In this document: positions 8,155 to 16,085 of the stretch, in pieces
Numbering within the stretch: position 1 is the first letter of the stretch
Layout: the number at the start of each line of letters is the position of its first letter
Assembly (NCBI GenBank): GCA_038526275.1
Contig: JBCBGY010000018.1
Coordinates: 1 to 35,862, forward strand
From: 188UL27-1 sp038526275
GTDB lineage: Bacteria; Pseudomonadota; Alphaproteobacteria; Rhodobacterales; Rhodobacteraceae
Length of the DNA stretch: 35,862 nt
Direction of reading: 5' to 3'
Translations under genes and position numbers: made by a program
The notes under the pieces: generated by a model
What the model saw: the letters and a program-made list of their open reading frames with translations, nothing else
Database searches by the model: none
Told to the model about the DNA's origin: nothing

Positions 8155-8808
8155 TTACTTGCGGGCTTTGCTCACTACAGCCCAGATTGCCGGAACCAGA
8201 AGCGCGGCCAAAGCGAGCTTCAACAGGTCACCGATCAGGAACGGGGTCAGGCCCCAAGCCAGGGTTTGATCCCAGATCGAAGAGAATTTCGCGCCATCGA
8301 ACCGGTCGCCGGCGACGATCCACTGGTGCAGCCACAGCAGCCCCGGCACATAGATCGCAAGGTTCGCGATCAGCATCGACCCACCCATGCCTTCGATCGA
8401 CCGGTCGAGCCCACGGCGGCTCGCCCATCCCAGGTAAGCCACAGCCAAGGCATAGCCCAAAAGGTATCCACCAGATCCGCCCAACATGTAGGCCAGGCCG
8501 TAATTTTCAGCGCTCGACGTGGCGAACACGTCCATTCCTGCGGCGCCAATGGCAAGATACCCCAAAATTGTCATCAAACCCAAGCGCAGGCCATAGGTTG
8601 CCCCAATGGTCAGTACCGCAAAAGTGCCCAGAGTAATCGGCACCGGGGACGGCCAGAGCGGGACTTTGACTTTTGCAGCGACGGCCAGAAGGGCGATCCC
8701 TGCCAAAACCAGAACAACCTGCTTTACGATGAGGCCAGTGCCTTTGGTTGGGCCAAGGATCTGGGCAAGCGACGGAGCCGCGCCGGGGGCTAAGACGGAT
8801 TGAGTCAT
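8155..8808 (-). CDS. bioY: BioY, S component of the biotin ECF transporter
   Basis: The protein has 217 residues with about six hydrophobic segments. The family segments VPLWPSPVPITLGTFAVLT and GGSGGYLLGYALA are both present; they belong to the BioY biotin-binding membrane protein. BioY can work alone or with BioM/BioN (ATPase and transmembrane partner), and neither is encoded in this window. A strong AGGAGG site lies seven bases before the ATG. I looked for a BioR box (TTATMKATAA type) in the 150 bases upstream and did not find one. It heads the minus-strand run leading to xdhC, but a functional tie to molybdenum enzymes is not evident. Confidence 0.93.
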   Translation of the reverse strand: MTQSVLAPGAAPSLAQILGPTKGTGLIVKQVVLVLAGIALLAVAAKVKVPLWPSPVPITLGTFAVLTIGATYGLRLGLMTILGYLAIGAAGMDVFATSSAENYGLAYMLGGSGGYLLGYALAVAYLGWASRRGLDRSIEGMGGSMLIANLAIYVPGLLWLHQWIVAGDRFDGAKFSSIWDQTLAWGLTPFLIGDLLKLALAALLVPAIWAVVSKARK

Positions 8809-8960
8809 GTCATCCTCCTGGGTGCAATCGCGGTATGGCTAAGCGCCTCGCGCACCCCTTGCAAGGGTTGAACGCAGGTCAGACCTCGCGAATTCCGGAC
8901 TACGGAGCCACTTTCCGCCGTTTGATCGACCTGCGCCGAAGGATTAGACGAGGTTCGAAT

Positions 8961-9416
8961 TCACATTTCGGGATAATAGTCCGAACGCATCCGGTAAGAT
9001 TTGCGAGGCCCCTGAACCCGCCATTCAGCGGACCAACGCGGCCACTTTCCGAAATCGTAAGTGACGTAATACATATCAGGCGGGCAAAGATGGCTCGCTT
9101 CAGGCATCGTCCGGTTCAATGAAAAGGCGTGGAACTCTTCGCCGGCATCAAATGTAACGGCGATCTGAGCATCTTGCCCTCGGGTCCAGTAGTAGGTCCG
9201 CGATGCTGTCAATGGCGGTTGATCTGCGATCTTCAACTCACCTTCCTCGGCATAGCGCAACCGGTCACTCAGCTCCGGCGAACTGTCTTTCTCGCACCGG
9301 GTCAGCGTGGCGGAGCCGATCAGCGTGCTACTACTCTTTTGGCGTCGATCTTCGATCACCCGTTCCAAGCGCCAGGTCCCTTCAAAATCCAGCAGGTCTT
9401 GGGGTTTTTTGCTCAT
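8961..9416 (-). CDS. DUF6314 family protein
   Basis: The protein has 151 residues, matching the DUF6314 family common in Rhodobacterales. The N-terminal FEGTWRLERVIEDRR and the C-terminal MYYVTYDFGKWPRWSAEWRV followed by a short basic stretch are typical. The predicted fold is a small beta barrel, possibly lipocalin-like, with no signal peptide. No function is known. It is transcribed divergently from purB with a 241-base gap and has no close operon partner. Confidence 0.8.
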   Translation of the reverse strand: MSKKPQDLLDFEGTWRLERVIEDRRQKSSSTLIGSATLTRCEKDSSPELSDRLRYAEEGELKIADQPPLTASRTYYWTRGQDAQIAVTFDAGEEFHAFSLNRTMPEASHLCPPDMYYVTYDFGKWPRWSAEWRVQGPRKSYRMRSDYYPEM

Positions 9417-9657
9417 TCATTCAATCTCTCTGTTGTCTGTTGGGTGAGCTACCGAAGGGGCAACTCGGCTCAAGGGGGAAAAGCGCAAGATCGCTCCCCG
9501 TTTCGCCAAATCGCACCACTATCCCCAGCAAAAACGCTTGCAGTTGAACTCGCTCCGAAAGTCCACCATACACGCCACGTCCTCGGGCGGCTGCTTTGGT
9601 AAGACACGCTCCATTAATACAAAATTAACGGATCGACGGAAAGGACGAATACACCCT

Positions 9658-10962
9658 ATGATACCGCGCTACTCACGACCGGACATGGTGGCCATATGGT
9701 CTCCCGAAACGAAGTTCCGGATATGGTTCGAAATCGAAGCGCATGCCTGTGACGCGCAGGCGAAACTTGGGGTGATCCCTGCCGAAAACGCGAAGGCGGT
9801 GTGGAAGGCCAAGGACGCGACGTTCGATGTGGCTCGGATCGACGAAATAGAGCGGGTCACCAAACATGACGTGATCGCTTTTCTGACCCACCTGGCCGAG
9901 ATTGTTGGCGAGGATGAGGCCCGATTTGTGCATCAGGGCATGACCAGTTCCGACGTGCTGGACACGACGTTCAATGTACAGCTGGTTCGGGCGGCGGACC
10001 TTTTGCTGGGTGGCATGGATGGTTTGCTCGCCGCGCTCAAGACCCGGGCCGAAGAGCACAAATATACCATCCGCATCGGTCGCAGCCACGGGATCCACGC
10101 GGAACCCACCACGATGGGTCTGACCTTTGCCCGCTTCTATGCCGAAATGGCCCGCAATCGAGACCGGCTGATCACCGCGCGGGCAGAGGTGGCAACAGGC
10201 GCAATCTCTGGCGCTGTGGGGACCTTTGCCAATATCGATCCATCCGTCGAAGACCATGTCTGCGCGCAAATGGGTCTACGACCGGAACCCATCAGCACCC
10301 AAGTCATTCCGCGCGACCGACATGCGGCCTTCTTTGCCACACTGGGTGTCATCGCCAGTTCAATCGAAAATATTGCCACGGAAATCCGCCATATGCAGCG
10401 CACCGAGGTCCTGGAGGCCGAGGAATTCTTCAGCCAGGGCCAGAAGGGCTCTTCTGCCATGCCGCACAAGCGGAACCCCGTGCTGACCGAAAACCTGACC
10501 GGCCTCGCCCGGCTGGTGCGCATGGCCGTGACGCCAGCTCTGGAAAATGTGGCGCTTTGGCACGAACGCGACATTTCTCATTCCAGCGTCGAACGGATGA
10601 TCGGTCCGGACACGACCGTGACACTAGACTTCGCGCTCGCCCGCCTGACCGGGGTCATCGAGAAGCTTGTGATCTACCCTGAGGCGATGCGCGCGAACCT
10701 AGACAAATTTCGAGGCCTCGTTCATTCGCAGCGGGTATTATTGGCGCTGACACAGAAAGGACTGAGTCGCGAAGCGAGCTATGCGGTCGTCCAACGCAAT
10801 GCCATGAAGGTTTGGGAAGACGGCGCAGATTTTCTGAACGAGCTACAATCCGATCCAGACGTCACAAATGTTCTGAAACAGGCGGAACTCGAAGCGGCAT
10901 TTGACTTGGAATACCACACCAAACATGTCGATACGATTTTCCGACGAGTCTTCGGTCAGTAA
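9658..10962 (+). CDS. purB: Adenylosuccinate lyase
   Basis: The protein has 434 residues, as usual for the short alphaproteobacterial form. It belongs to the fumarase/aspartase superfamily; the signature SSAMPHKRNP lies near residues 263-272 and the conserved TSSDVLDTTF and GRSHGIHAEP segments are present with their catalytic His residues. It removes fumarate from SAICAR and from adenylosuccinate in purine synthesis, in the cytosol. I chose the ATG at 9658 (MIPRYSRPDM), preceded by AAAGGAC about ten bases upstream; the reading frame runs open further upstream without family-like sequence. It is monocistronic, and a terminator lies about 180 bases downstream. Confidence 0.97.
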   Translation: MIPRYSRPDMVAIWSPETKFRIWFEIEAHACDAQAKLGVIPAENAKAVWKAKDATFDVARIDEIERVTKHDVIAFLTHLAEIVGEDEARFVHQGMTSSDVLDTTFNVQLVRAADLLLGGMDGLLAALKTRAEEHKYTIRIGRSHGIHAEPTTMGLTFARFYAEMARNRDRLITARAEVATGAISGAVGTFANIDPSVEDHVCAQMGLRPEPISTQVIPRDRHAAFFATLGVIASSIENIATEIRHMQRTEVLEAEEFFSQGQKGSSAMPHKRNPVLTENLTGLARLVRMAVTPALENVALWHERDISHSSVERMIGPDTTVTLDFALARLTGVIEKLVIYPEAMRANLDKFRGLVHSQRVLLALTQKGLSREASYAVVQRNAMKVWEDGADFLNELQSDPDVTNVLKQAELEAAFDLEYHTKHVDTIFRRVFGQ

Positions 10963-11343
10963 CAAATGAAACGTTTCTGAAACCTAAATCAATTTAGCCG
11001 GAAACAGACTGATTTCTATACATTTCGAGCCATTTCGTTCTTGAGGTAGGGAATTCCGATAGGTTACAACCTAAGGGCTATCTGGTGTGTGCTGCGGATG
11101 GCCGTATCGAGTACTCCGTTTCGTAACGAGTGATCATGGGGAAGGGCCGGGTGTAAACCCGGCCTTTTTTGTTGGCACACTGTCCGTAAATGGCGTTTCA
11201 CGATCCGACTTGCGGCATCGGTTTTTTCCGGTAAATCTACGCCCGAATTTGGGGGGCTGGTGTTTTAGCGGGCGCGGCGTTGGCGGCGGCGGCGAAATGC
11301 TTTTGATCCTGGCTCAAACACCGCGTCAAACCAGGCAGCTATC
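10963..11343 (+). other. Gene-free stretch after purB; possible small RNA before a terminator
   Basis: This 381-base gap holds no convincing protein gene. An open frame from 11087 to 11347 is Gly/Arg-rich in an unstructured way and crosses a strong terminator, so I do not accept it. A short hairpin ACTCCGTT...AACGAGT lies near 11112-11131, followed by an intrinsic terminator at 11145-11170. The terminator may serve purB, or it may end an independent small RNA of about 100 bases. The 170 bases after the terminator must contain the arsC promoter, but no clear -35/-10 pair stands out. Confidence 0.4.
11145..11170 (+). terminator. Intrinsic terminator
   Basis: A perfect 7-bp stem GGCCGGG/CCCGGCC with a six-base loop is followed by six T. 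It lies 182 bases after purB and is the first strong terminator on this strand. Confidence 0.85.
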
Positions 11344-11820
11344 ATGAATATTCTCGTGCTTTGTACAGGGAACTCCGCCAGATCTATTCTGCTGGAGTCA
11401 ATTCTAAACACATCCGGGCAAGGCCGGGTCACGGCCTACTCCGCTGGCTCCCAGCCTGCAGGCAAGGTTCATCCCCAATCGATCAAGCTGCTGACTGCGG
11501 CAGGTCACGATGTCAGCGGCGCGCGATCCAAAAGCTGGGATGAATTCGCGGCGGCAAACGCGCCAGAGATGCACGCGGTGATCACCGTCTGCGGATCCGC
11601 GGCTGGTGAAGTTTGCCCGATCTGGCCCGGCAGTCCGGTCCGGGCGCACTGGGGCGTTGAAGACCCAGCCAAAGCCGCCGAGCCCGATTGGGACGCAGCC
11701 TTCAACGAAGCCTACGCCATTCTGGGGCGCCGTGCAGCAGCGTTTCTGGAAACACCCTTCGACTCCATGGACAACGCCACGCTTAAATCAACGTTGGATC
11801 AGGTGGGAACCTTGCCATGA
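11344..11820 (+). CDS. arsC: Arsenate reductase of the low-molecular-weight phosphatase type
   Basis: The protein has 158 residues. The N-terminal phosphate loop is CTGNSAR, with Cys7 and Arg13 forming the CX5R motif of low-molecular-weight tyrosine phosphatases and ArsC. Further Cys residues lie in the VITVCGSAAGEVCP stretch, the arrangement used by the redox relay of this ArsC class. HWGVEDPA supplies the acidic residue of the mechanism. The enzyme would reduce arsenate to arsenite in the cytoplasm. The aquaporin gene overlaps its stop by four bases (ATGA), giving a coupled pair as in the Sinorhizobium aqpS-arsC system. No ArsR gene is found nearby. The Shine-Dalgarno match is weak. Confidence 0.9.
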   Translation: MNILVLCTGNSARSILLESILNTSGQGRVTAYSAGSQPAGKVHPQSIKLLTAAGHDVSGARSKSWDEFAAANAPEMHAVITVCGSAAGEVCPIWPGSPVRAHWGVEDPAKAAEPDWDAAFNEAYAILGRRAAAFLETPFDSMDNATLKSTLDQVGTLP

Positions 11821-12473
11821 ACCAGAAACTGCTTGCTGAATTCATAGGCACCGCAATGCTCCTGGTTGGTGTTGTCGGTTCTGGTATCTATGGCGAGACG
11901 CTCTCCGATGGGAATGTCGCGATCGCCCTATTGGCCAATGCCATTGCCACTGGATGTATGCTTTATGCGATCATCACCACGCTTGGACCCGTATCCGGGG
12001 CTCATTTCAATCCAGCAGTGACCCTGGCCTTCTACCTGCGCAAAGAAATCGAACTGCCCCTCGCCATTCGGTATGTTGGCGTCCAGATTGCTGGCGGCAT
12101 TGTCGGGGTTTGGCTAACCCATCTGATGTTCGATCAATCGATCCTGCAGTTTTCAACAACGGACCGGGCCAGTCTTGGGCTTTGGTCTTCAGAGATATTG
12201 GCGACGTTTGGTCTGCTTTTCGTGATCTTTGGCGGCCTGGCCTCACGGCCAGAGGCCATCCCGACCCTTGTGGGGCTCTATATCACGGGCGCCTACTGGT
12301 ACACATCGTCCACCAGCTTTGCGAACCCAGCCGTCACAATTGCCCGCAGCCTGAGCGACACATTTGCCGGCATTAACCCGCTTCATGCCCCGGTCTATAT
12401 CATAATGCAGATCATAGGGGTCGGTTTGGCCGCGTTTGTTCTGCCGAAGTTGTTCAGTTCCAAGCCAGACTAG
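11817..12473 (+). CDS. aqpS: AqpS-like aquaglyceroporin for arsenite release
   Basis: The protein has 218 residues with six membrane helices and the two NPA half-helices of the MIP family: HFNPAV (Asn65) and ANPAV (Asn170). In most aquaporins Arg follows the second NPA and narrows the pore; here it is Val, the change reported for arsenic-linked AqpS channels and consistent with passage of larger neutral solutes such as arsenite or methylated arsenic. The overlap with arsC supports a two-step detoxification: reduction of arsenate and passive exit of arsenite. A stable hairpin lies 34 bases after the stop. Substrate choice is inferred from context and that pore residue. Confidence 0.9.
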   Translation: MNQKLLAEFIGTAMLLVGVVGSGIYGETLSDGNVAIALLANAIATGCMLYAIITTLGPVSGAHFNPAVTLAFYLRKEIELPLAIRYVGVQIAGGIVGVWLTHLMFDQSILQFSTTDRASLGLWSSEILATFGLLFVIFGGLASRPEAIPTLVGLYITGAYWYTSSTSFANPAVTIARSLSDTFAGINPLHAPVYIIMQIIGVGLAAFVLPKLFSSKPD

Positions 12474-12506
12474 GTAAGATCACCAAAAGTAGAGCAATAG
12501 CCACAA

Positions 12507-12528
12507 AGGCGCCACAAAGCTGGCGCCT
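12507..12528 (+). terminator. Hairpin after aqpS, weak terminator candidate
   Basis: A perfect 8-bp inverted repeat AGGCGCCA/TGGCGCCT with a six-base loop lies 34 bases after aqpS. There is no T run after it on the plus strand, so it may protect the mRNA 3' end or stop transcription only poorly. Confidence 0.45.
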
Positions 12529-12894
12529 GCATGACGTGATGAGCGACATTAACCGCTGAGTCGTTTCCTCAATTCGTCCAATGCCGCAAAGCTTAACGGA
12601 ATTTCGCAAATGCGTGATCAAAACGGCACGCCAATCTGTGGCAAAATCTCGTCGGTTGCGGAGAATTGGAACCCGGCCCTCCCCTCAGCAACTTAAGGAT
12701 TTTTATCCTTTTGCACAGTTCAACCGCAAGTTACCCCAAAAACATCAAGTTCTCGGCAATTTATCACGAAATTTGAACGGTATGTCTACATTATGACACT
12801 TATGTGTCTCACGGTTCGGCGCTCAAAATGCTATTGTTAACTTGGCGCCAGAATTTGTGCGGCGCTTGTATGTCAAGAGTATAGGACCAAGATT

Positions 12895-13047
12895 ATGACC
12901 CAATATGAGCAAAAATTGCCGGCTGACCCAAAAGCCAACCAGGCGGTAGAGCAGACAGACAAGGCACAACAAACCGGTTTCGCTGACCTTGGTCAGGGAT
13001 CCAAGCAAGACACCCCTTCCATTATTACGGATTGGGCGAGCATTTAA
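12895..13047 (+). CDS. Possible small protein of 50 residues, unknown
   Basis: A 50-codon frame sits in an otherwise gene-free stretch of about 650 bases (12474-13128). An AGGA sequence lies nine bases before the ATG. The product is hydrophilic, rich in Gln, Asp, Lys and Ala, begins MTQYEQKLP and ends DWASI. It has no signal peptide, membrane segment or Cys. Its composition is low in Arg and unlike the Arg-rich products of random frames in this GC-rich DNA, which is the main reason to list it. The rest of the gap is relatively AT-rich with no clear gene. I do not recognise the sequence, and it may be chance. Confidence 0.35.
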   Translation: MTQYEQKLPADPKANQAVEQTDKAQQTGFADLGQGSKQDTPSIITDWASI

Positions 13048-13128
13048 GACGTCTCCCTTCGGGGTGATTGAGTTGTTTGATCGATAGCAGGAGTAGCTGT
13101 CGGCATTAGTTTGATCTATGGATTGCGT

Positions 13129-13467
13129 ATGACCGAGCCTGTCTCTGCCATACGCAATCTTGGACCAGCCATGGACGCGGCTTGCGCCAAGGCTGGCATT
13201 CACACTGCTGAAGAGCTTCGCGCTCTGGGCACGGACGAAACCTATCGCCGTCTCCTTCGCGCGGGCACCCGGCCGCATTTCATTGGCTACTACGTGATCG
13301 AGATGGGGCTGCAGGGTCGGCCCTGGAACGACTGCAAAGGCGCCGAAAAGGCTGCCTTGCGCAAACGGTTTGACGCAGTGGTGGCGGAGTCTCACGACCC
13401 GGCCCAAACCGCATTCGAAAAGATCATGGACGAGATTGGTCTGATCGATCGCAGCAGTTCCCCCTGA
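13129..13467 (+). CDS. TfoX/Sxy C-terminal-domain protein
   Basis: The protein has 112 residues from the ATG at 13129; an in-frame ATG at 13111 is possible. Neither has a clear ribosome site, so the start is uncertain; I prefer the later one because family members begin close to the VSAIRNLGPAM segment. This segment and HTAEELRALGTDETYRRLL are typical of the TfoX C-terminal domain, a helix-hairpin-helix-like fold. Full TfoX/Sxy proteins regulate competence in gamma-proteobacteria; this stand-alone C-terminal domain has no established role. A QGRPWNDCKGAEKAAL segment is well conserved in Rhodobacteraceae copies. The next gene starts two bases after the stop. Confidence 0.85.
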   Translation: MTEPVSAIRNLGPAMDAACAKAGIHTAEELRALGTDETYRRLLRAGTRPHFIGYYVIEMGLQGRPWNDCKGAEKAALRKRFDAVVAESHDPAQTAFEKIMDEIGLIDRSSSP

Positions 13468-13469
13468 TC

Positions 13470-14090
13470 ATGTCGTTGGACCATGTGTACTGGCTGGGCG
13501 GCGGCAGCGGCGCTGGCAAATCAACCATTGCCCGCAGGCTGGCAGAGGCACATGGTATGGCGCTCTACGACTCCGACGCCGCAATGGCCGATCACGCCGC
13601 CAGATGCCCGCCAGACCAGTGCCCAGAGCTACAGCGTTTCCGCGCCATGACCATGGATCAGCGCTGGGTCGAACGTGACCCGGTGACGATGTTAAACAGC
13701 TTCCACTGGTATCTGGGCGAAGGGTTTTCGCTGATCATAGAGGATTTGCTGGCCCTGCCGTCAAACCAGCCCATCCTTGCAGAGGGTTTCCGACTGCTGC
13801 CACACCTCGTTCAGCCTCAACTGACCGACGCGCACCGGGCTTTGTGGTTGCTGCCAACCCCGGAATTTAGACGCACGGCATTCGAAGCACGGGGCGGCCT
13901 TTGGGACATCGCGCGCAAGACCAGCCAGCCCGACCGCGCCTTGGCCAACCTTCTGGAGCGCGACCGGCTGTTCACGGAACGGCTTGCCCAAGACCTGGCA
14001 CCCTACCCCGACGTGGCCCTTCCCGTGACAAGCGCCCTGACCGAAGACGCCTTGTTCATTGCCGTTCAGCAGAAATTCCGGCTTTTATAG
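13470..14090 (+). CDS. P-loop kinase-like protein
   Basis: The protein has 206 residues. The Walker A motif GGGSGAGKST is at residues 10-19 and is followed by a YDSDAAMADHA segment, as in small-molecule kinases of the AAA_33/shikimate-kinase type. An ILAEGFRLLP stretch in the middle and an RDRLFTERL lid-like segment fit the same fold. The natural substrate cannot be inferred. It starts two bases after the TfoX-domain gene and is presumably cotranscribed. It converges with the HerA-like ATPase gene, leaving 15 bases between the stops. Confidence 0.82.
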   Translation: MSLDHVYWLGGGSGAGKSTIARRLAEAHGMALYDSDAAMADHAARCPPDQCPELQRFRAMTMDQRWVERDPVTMLNSFHWYLGEGFSLIIEDLLALPSNQPILAEGFRLLPHLVQPQLTDAHRALWLLPTPEFRRTAFEARGGLWDIARKTSQPDRALANLLERDRLFTERLAQDLAPYPDVALPVTSALTEDALFIAVQQKFRLL

Positions 14091-14105
14091 TTGCGAATGA
14101 CCCGC

Positions 14106-15650
14106 TCAACGGCCCCGAAAAAGCCCGCCTAACACTCCGCGTACTACGGCTTTGCCAGCCCGTGTGCCCAGTTGGCGCGCGAAGGATTTGGCAAAAGCCG
14201 TCCCGATACTGTCGCTGCGGCTCGACCGGCGCCGAACTGAGGTTGACCGGCTAACCCGGCCGCCCGTATAGCGCCGACCAGCCTTGTATTCCCGTTCTGC
14301 GGCCTCGGCCTGTTCTTCGGCTGCTTCCGCGTTTGCCGCCGCGTCCGCTGCATCCTCTGCACGCTGCGCAAGTTTTTCAAACGCGCTCTCGCGGTCGACC
14401 GTCTTATCATACTTGCCGGTAATCGGAGACCCTTCGACGATCTTCGCGCGTTCGGCGGCACCGATGGGCCCAAGCTGAGACGCAGGTGGCCTGATCAATG
14501 TCCGCTCCACCACGCCCGGCATGCCCTTTTTCACCAGAAAGGATGTCACCGCCTCGCCTACGCCCACCTCCCGAATGGCGTCTTCGGTCTCGAACCGGGG
14601 ATTGTCGCGATACGTTTCCGCGGCCTGCCGCAGCTCCCGGCGATCCTTGGCGGTGAACGCCCTTAGGGCATGCTGAACCCGGTTGCCCAACTGCCCAAGC
14701 ACATCTTCCGGCACATCTGCAGGATTTTGGGTCACGAAATACACCCCAACCCCTTTGGACCGGATCAATCGCACAACCTGTTCCACCTTATCGACCAGCG
14801 CCTTCGGTGCGTCGTCGAACAGCAAATGCGCTTCGTCAAAGAAGAAAACCAGCTTGGGTTTCTCGGGATCCCCCACTTCGGGCAATGTCTCAAACAACTC
14901 GCTGAGCAGCCACAGAAGGAAGGTGGCGTAGAGCCGGGGGGCCTGCATCAACCGATCCGCCGCCAGGATGTTCACCCGTCCCCGGCCCTCGGCATCCGTC
15001 AGAAGCAAATCGCCTAGCTCGAGCGCCGGTTCCCCAAACAGTTGGGTCGCGCCCTCATTCTCCAAAACCAACAGCCGCCGCTGAATGGCCCCGACAGACG
15101 CGGTCGAGACATTGCCGAACCGCAAGCTCAAGTCCGTCCGATTTTCGCCGACCCAAACCAGCAGCGCCTGCAAATCCTTCAGATCCAGGAGCGGAAGCCC
15201 CTGTTCATCAGACACCCGGAACGCAATGTTCAATATACCTTCCTGCGTTTCGTTCAGTTCCAAGAGGCGCGACAGCAAAAGTGGCCCCATCTCGGCAACT
15301 GTTGTTCGCACGGGATGTCCTTGCGCGCCGTAAATGTCCCAAAACGTGACTGGCATTGCTTCGTAAGTCAGGTCGAAGCCAATCTTGGCGCAACGCTCCA
15401 TGAAAGGCCCATGCAGTTTGCCGTCCGGTGATCCACTGACGGCAAGCCCGCTCAAATCGCCTTTCACATCCGAAAGAAACACCGGAACACCCGCTGCAGA
15501 GAAGCTTTCCGCCAGGATCTGCAAAGTCACTGTTTTGCCAGTTCCCGTTGCCCCTGCGATCAAACCGTGGCGATTGGCGTAGGACATCAACAAATGCTGC
15601 GGCTCAGCATAATCGGTGCCACCACCACCTACAAATATCGTACTCGCCAT
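14106..15650 (-). CDS. HerA/YjgR-type ATPase (DUF853)
   Basis: The protein has 514 residues. Walker A GATGTGKT is at residues 33-40, and the Walker B LVFFFDEAHLLF lies near residue 268. The arrangement FLSDVKGDLSGL after Walker A is typical of the YjgR/DUF853 branch of the HerA/FtsK-like helicases. The C-terminal 90 residues are an Ala/Glu-rich helix followed by a Ser/Arg-rich basic tail ending in a Gly/Arg-rich segment. In bacteria YjgR-like proteins are poorly understood; they are not the NurA-partnered archaeal HerA. No nuclease partner is adjacent. A GAGGG ribosome site lies before the ATG. Confidence 0.9.
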   Translation of the reverse strand: MASTIFVGGGGTDYAEPQHLLMSYANRHGLIAGATGTGKTVTLQILAESFSAAGVPVFLSDVKGDLSGLAVSGSPDGKLHGPFMERCAKIGFDLTYEAMPVTFWDIYGAQGHPVRTTVAEMGPLLLSRLLELNETQEGILNIAFRVSDEQGLPLLDLKDLQALLVWVGENRTDLSLRFGNVSTASVGAIQRRLLVLENEGATQLFGEPALELGDLLLTDAEGRGRVNILAADRLMQAPRLYATFLLWLLSELFETLPEVGDPEKPKLVFFFDEAHLLFDDAPKALVDKVEQVVRLIRSKGVGVYFVTQNPADVPEDVLGQLGNRVQHALRAFTAKDRRELRQAAETYRDNPRFETEDAIREVGVGEAVTSFLVKKGMPGVVERTLIRPPASQLGPIGAAERAKIVEGSPITGKYDKTVDRESAFEKLAQRAEDAADAAANAEAAEEQAEAAEREYKAGRRYTGGRVSRSTSVRRRSSRSDSIGTAFAKSFARQLGTRAGKAVVRGVLGGLFRGR

Positions 15651-15778
15651 GTTTCGCCCTCATTCGAACCTTTTTCCCGCCCGAACATACTCCGTTAACC
15701 AGTTTGTGCCAGTATGGCATCGTCCGCAGCGCGAAGTGTTCTTCGCAACACGGATTGACTTCCTCCCTGTCAGACTGA

Positions 15779-15804
15779 CCGCGCCCTTGAGGCGCGGTTT
15801 TTTT
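15779..15804 (+). terminator. Intrinsic terminator 1 of the small-RNA region
   Basis: A 7-bp stem CCGCGCC/GGCGCGG with a five-base loop (CTTGA) is followed by seven T. It is oriented plus and has no A run on the other side, so it is not bidirectional. Confidence 0.85.
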
Positions 15805-15874
15805 CTGCAGCTGCAAACAAACCAATAGTGTTTTAACGTTTTAGATCAAATTGTTGACAGCTGCGACTTGGATG

Positions 15875-15903
15875 TTGACGGGTCGTTCACAGCAGCATAA
15901 CGT
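15875..15903 (+). promoter_or_regulatory. Candidate sigma-70 promoter for a small RNA
   Basis: TTGACG at 15875-15880 is followed after 17 bases by TAACGT at 15898-15903. The -35 is good and the -10 only fair. Transcription would start near 15910, giving an RNA of about 65 bases ending at terminator 2. Confidence 0.35.
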
Positions 15904-15909
15904 ATTGTT

Positions 15910-15974
15910 ACAAGTCGGCTCAGTCCGGCAGGGAGAACCAAATTTCAAAGGGTCCTGATCGCAGGACCCTTTTT
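15910..15974 (+). ncRNA. Candidate small RNA upstream of the IalB-family gene
   Basis: The stretch between the candidate promoter (15875-15903) and terminator 2 would give an RNA of about 65 bases. It contains an unpaired-looking leader, a CGGCTCAGTCCGGCAGGGAG segment and the terminator hairpin. A short leader or attenuator for the gene at 16086 is the alternative. No similarity to a known RNA family was recognised. Confidence 0.35.
15947..15974 (+). terminator. Intrinsic terminator 2 of the small-RNA region
   Basis: A 10-bp perfect stem AAAGGGTCCT/AGGACCCTTT closes a six-base loop and runs into T residues. It ends 111 bases before the IalB-family start. Confidence 0.85.
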
Positions 15975-16085
15975 ACGTTTCGGCGGTTCGTCGCAGATAA
16001 GATTGGGATCGATTTCTGCCCTGACAGACCCGGAAGCCCATGGTAAACCCCCGTTGATTTCAACAATAACAAACGTTGAGGACTC

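Larger units (their letters stand above)
15651..16085 (+). other. Gene-free stretch with two plus-strand terminators
   Basis: This 435-base region separates the divergent HerA-like and IalB-family genes. It contains no good protein frame, yet has two strong intrinsic terminators pointing in the plus direction (15779-15804 and 15947-15974). A terminator needs a transcript entering it, and none of the annotated plus-strand genes lies close upstream. The region therefore probably encodes one or two small RNAs. The first would carry a CUUCCUCCCU stretch just before its terminator, complementary to a Shine-Dalgarno sequence. Confidence 0.55.

Noticed and set aside
7025..8269. Open frame of 414 codons, plus strand
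   Set aside because: It is antisense to xdhC, which has clear family motifs; the Arg/Pro-rich product looks like a GC-driven shadow.
11087..11347. Open frame of 86 codons before arsC
   Set aside because: It runs through a strong intrinsic terminator, resembles no ArsR or other family and has no ribosome site.
12581..12796. Open frame of 71 codons, plus strand
   Set aside because: It has no ribosome site and the basic product resembles no family.
12823..13407. Open frame of 194 codons, minus strand
   Set aside because: It overlaps the TfoX-domain gene antisense and shows no family features.
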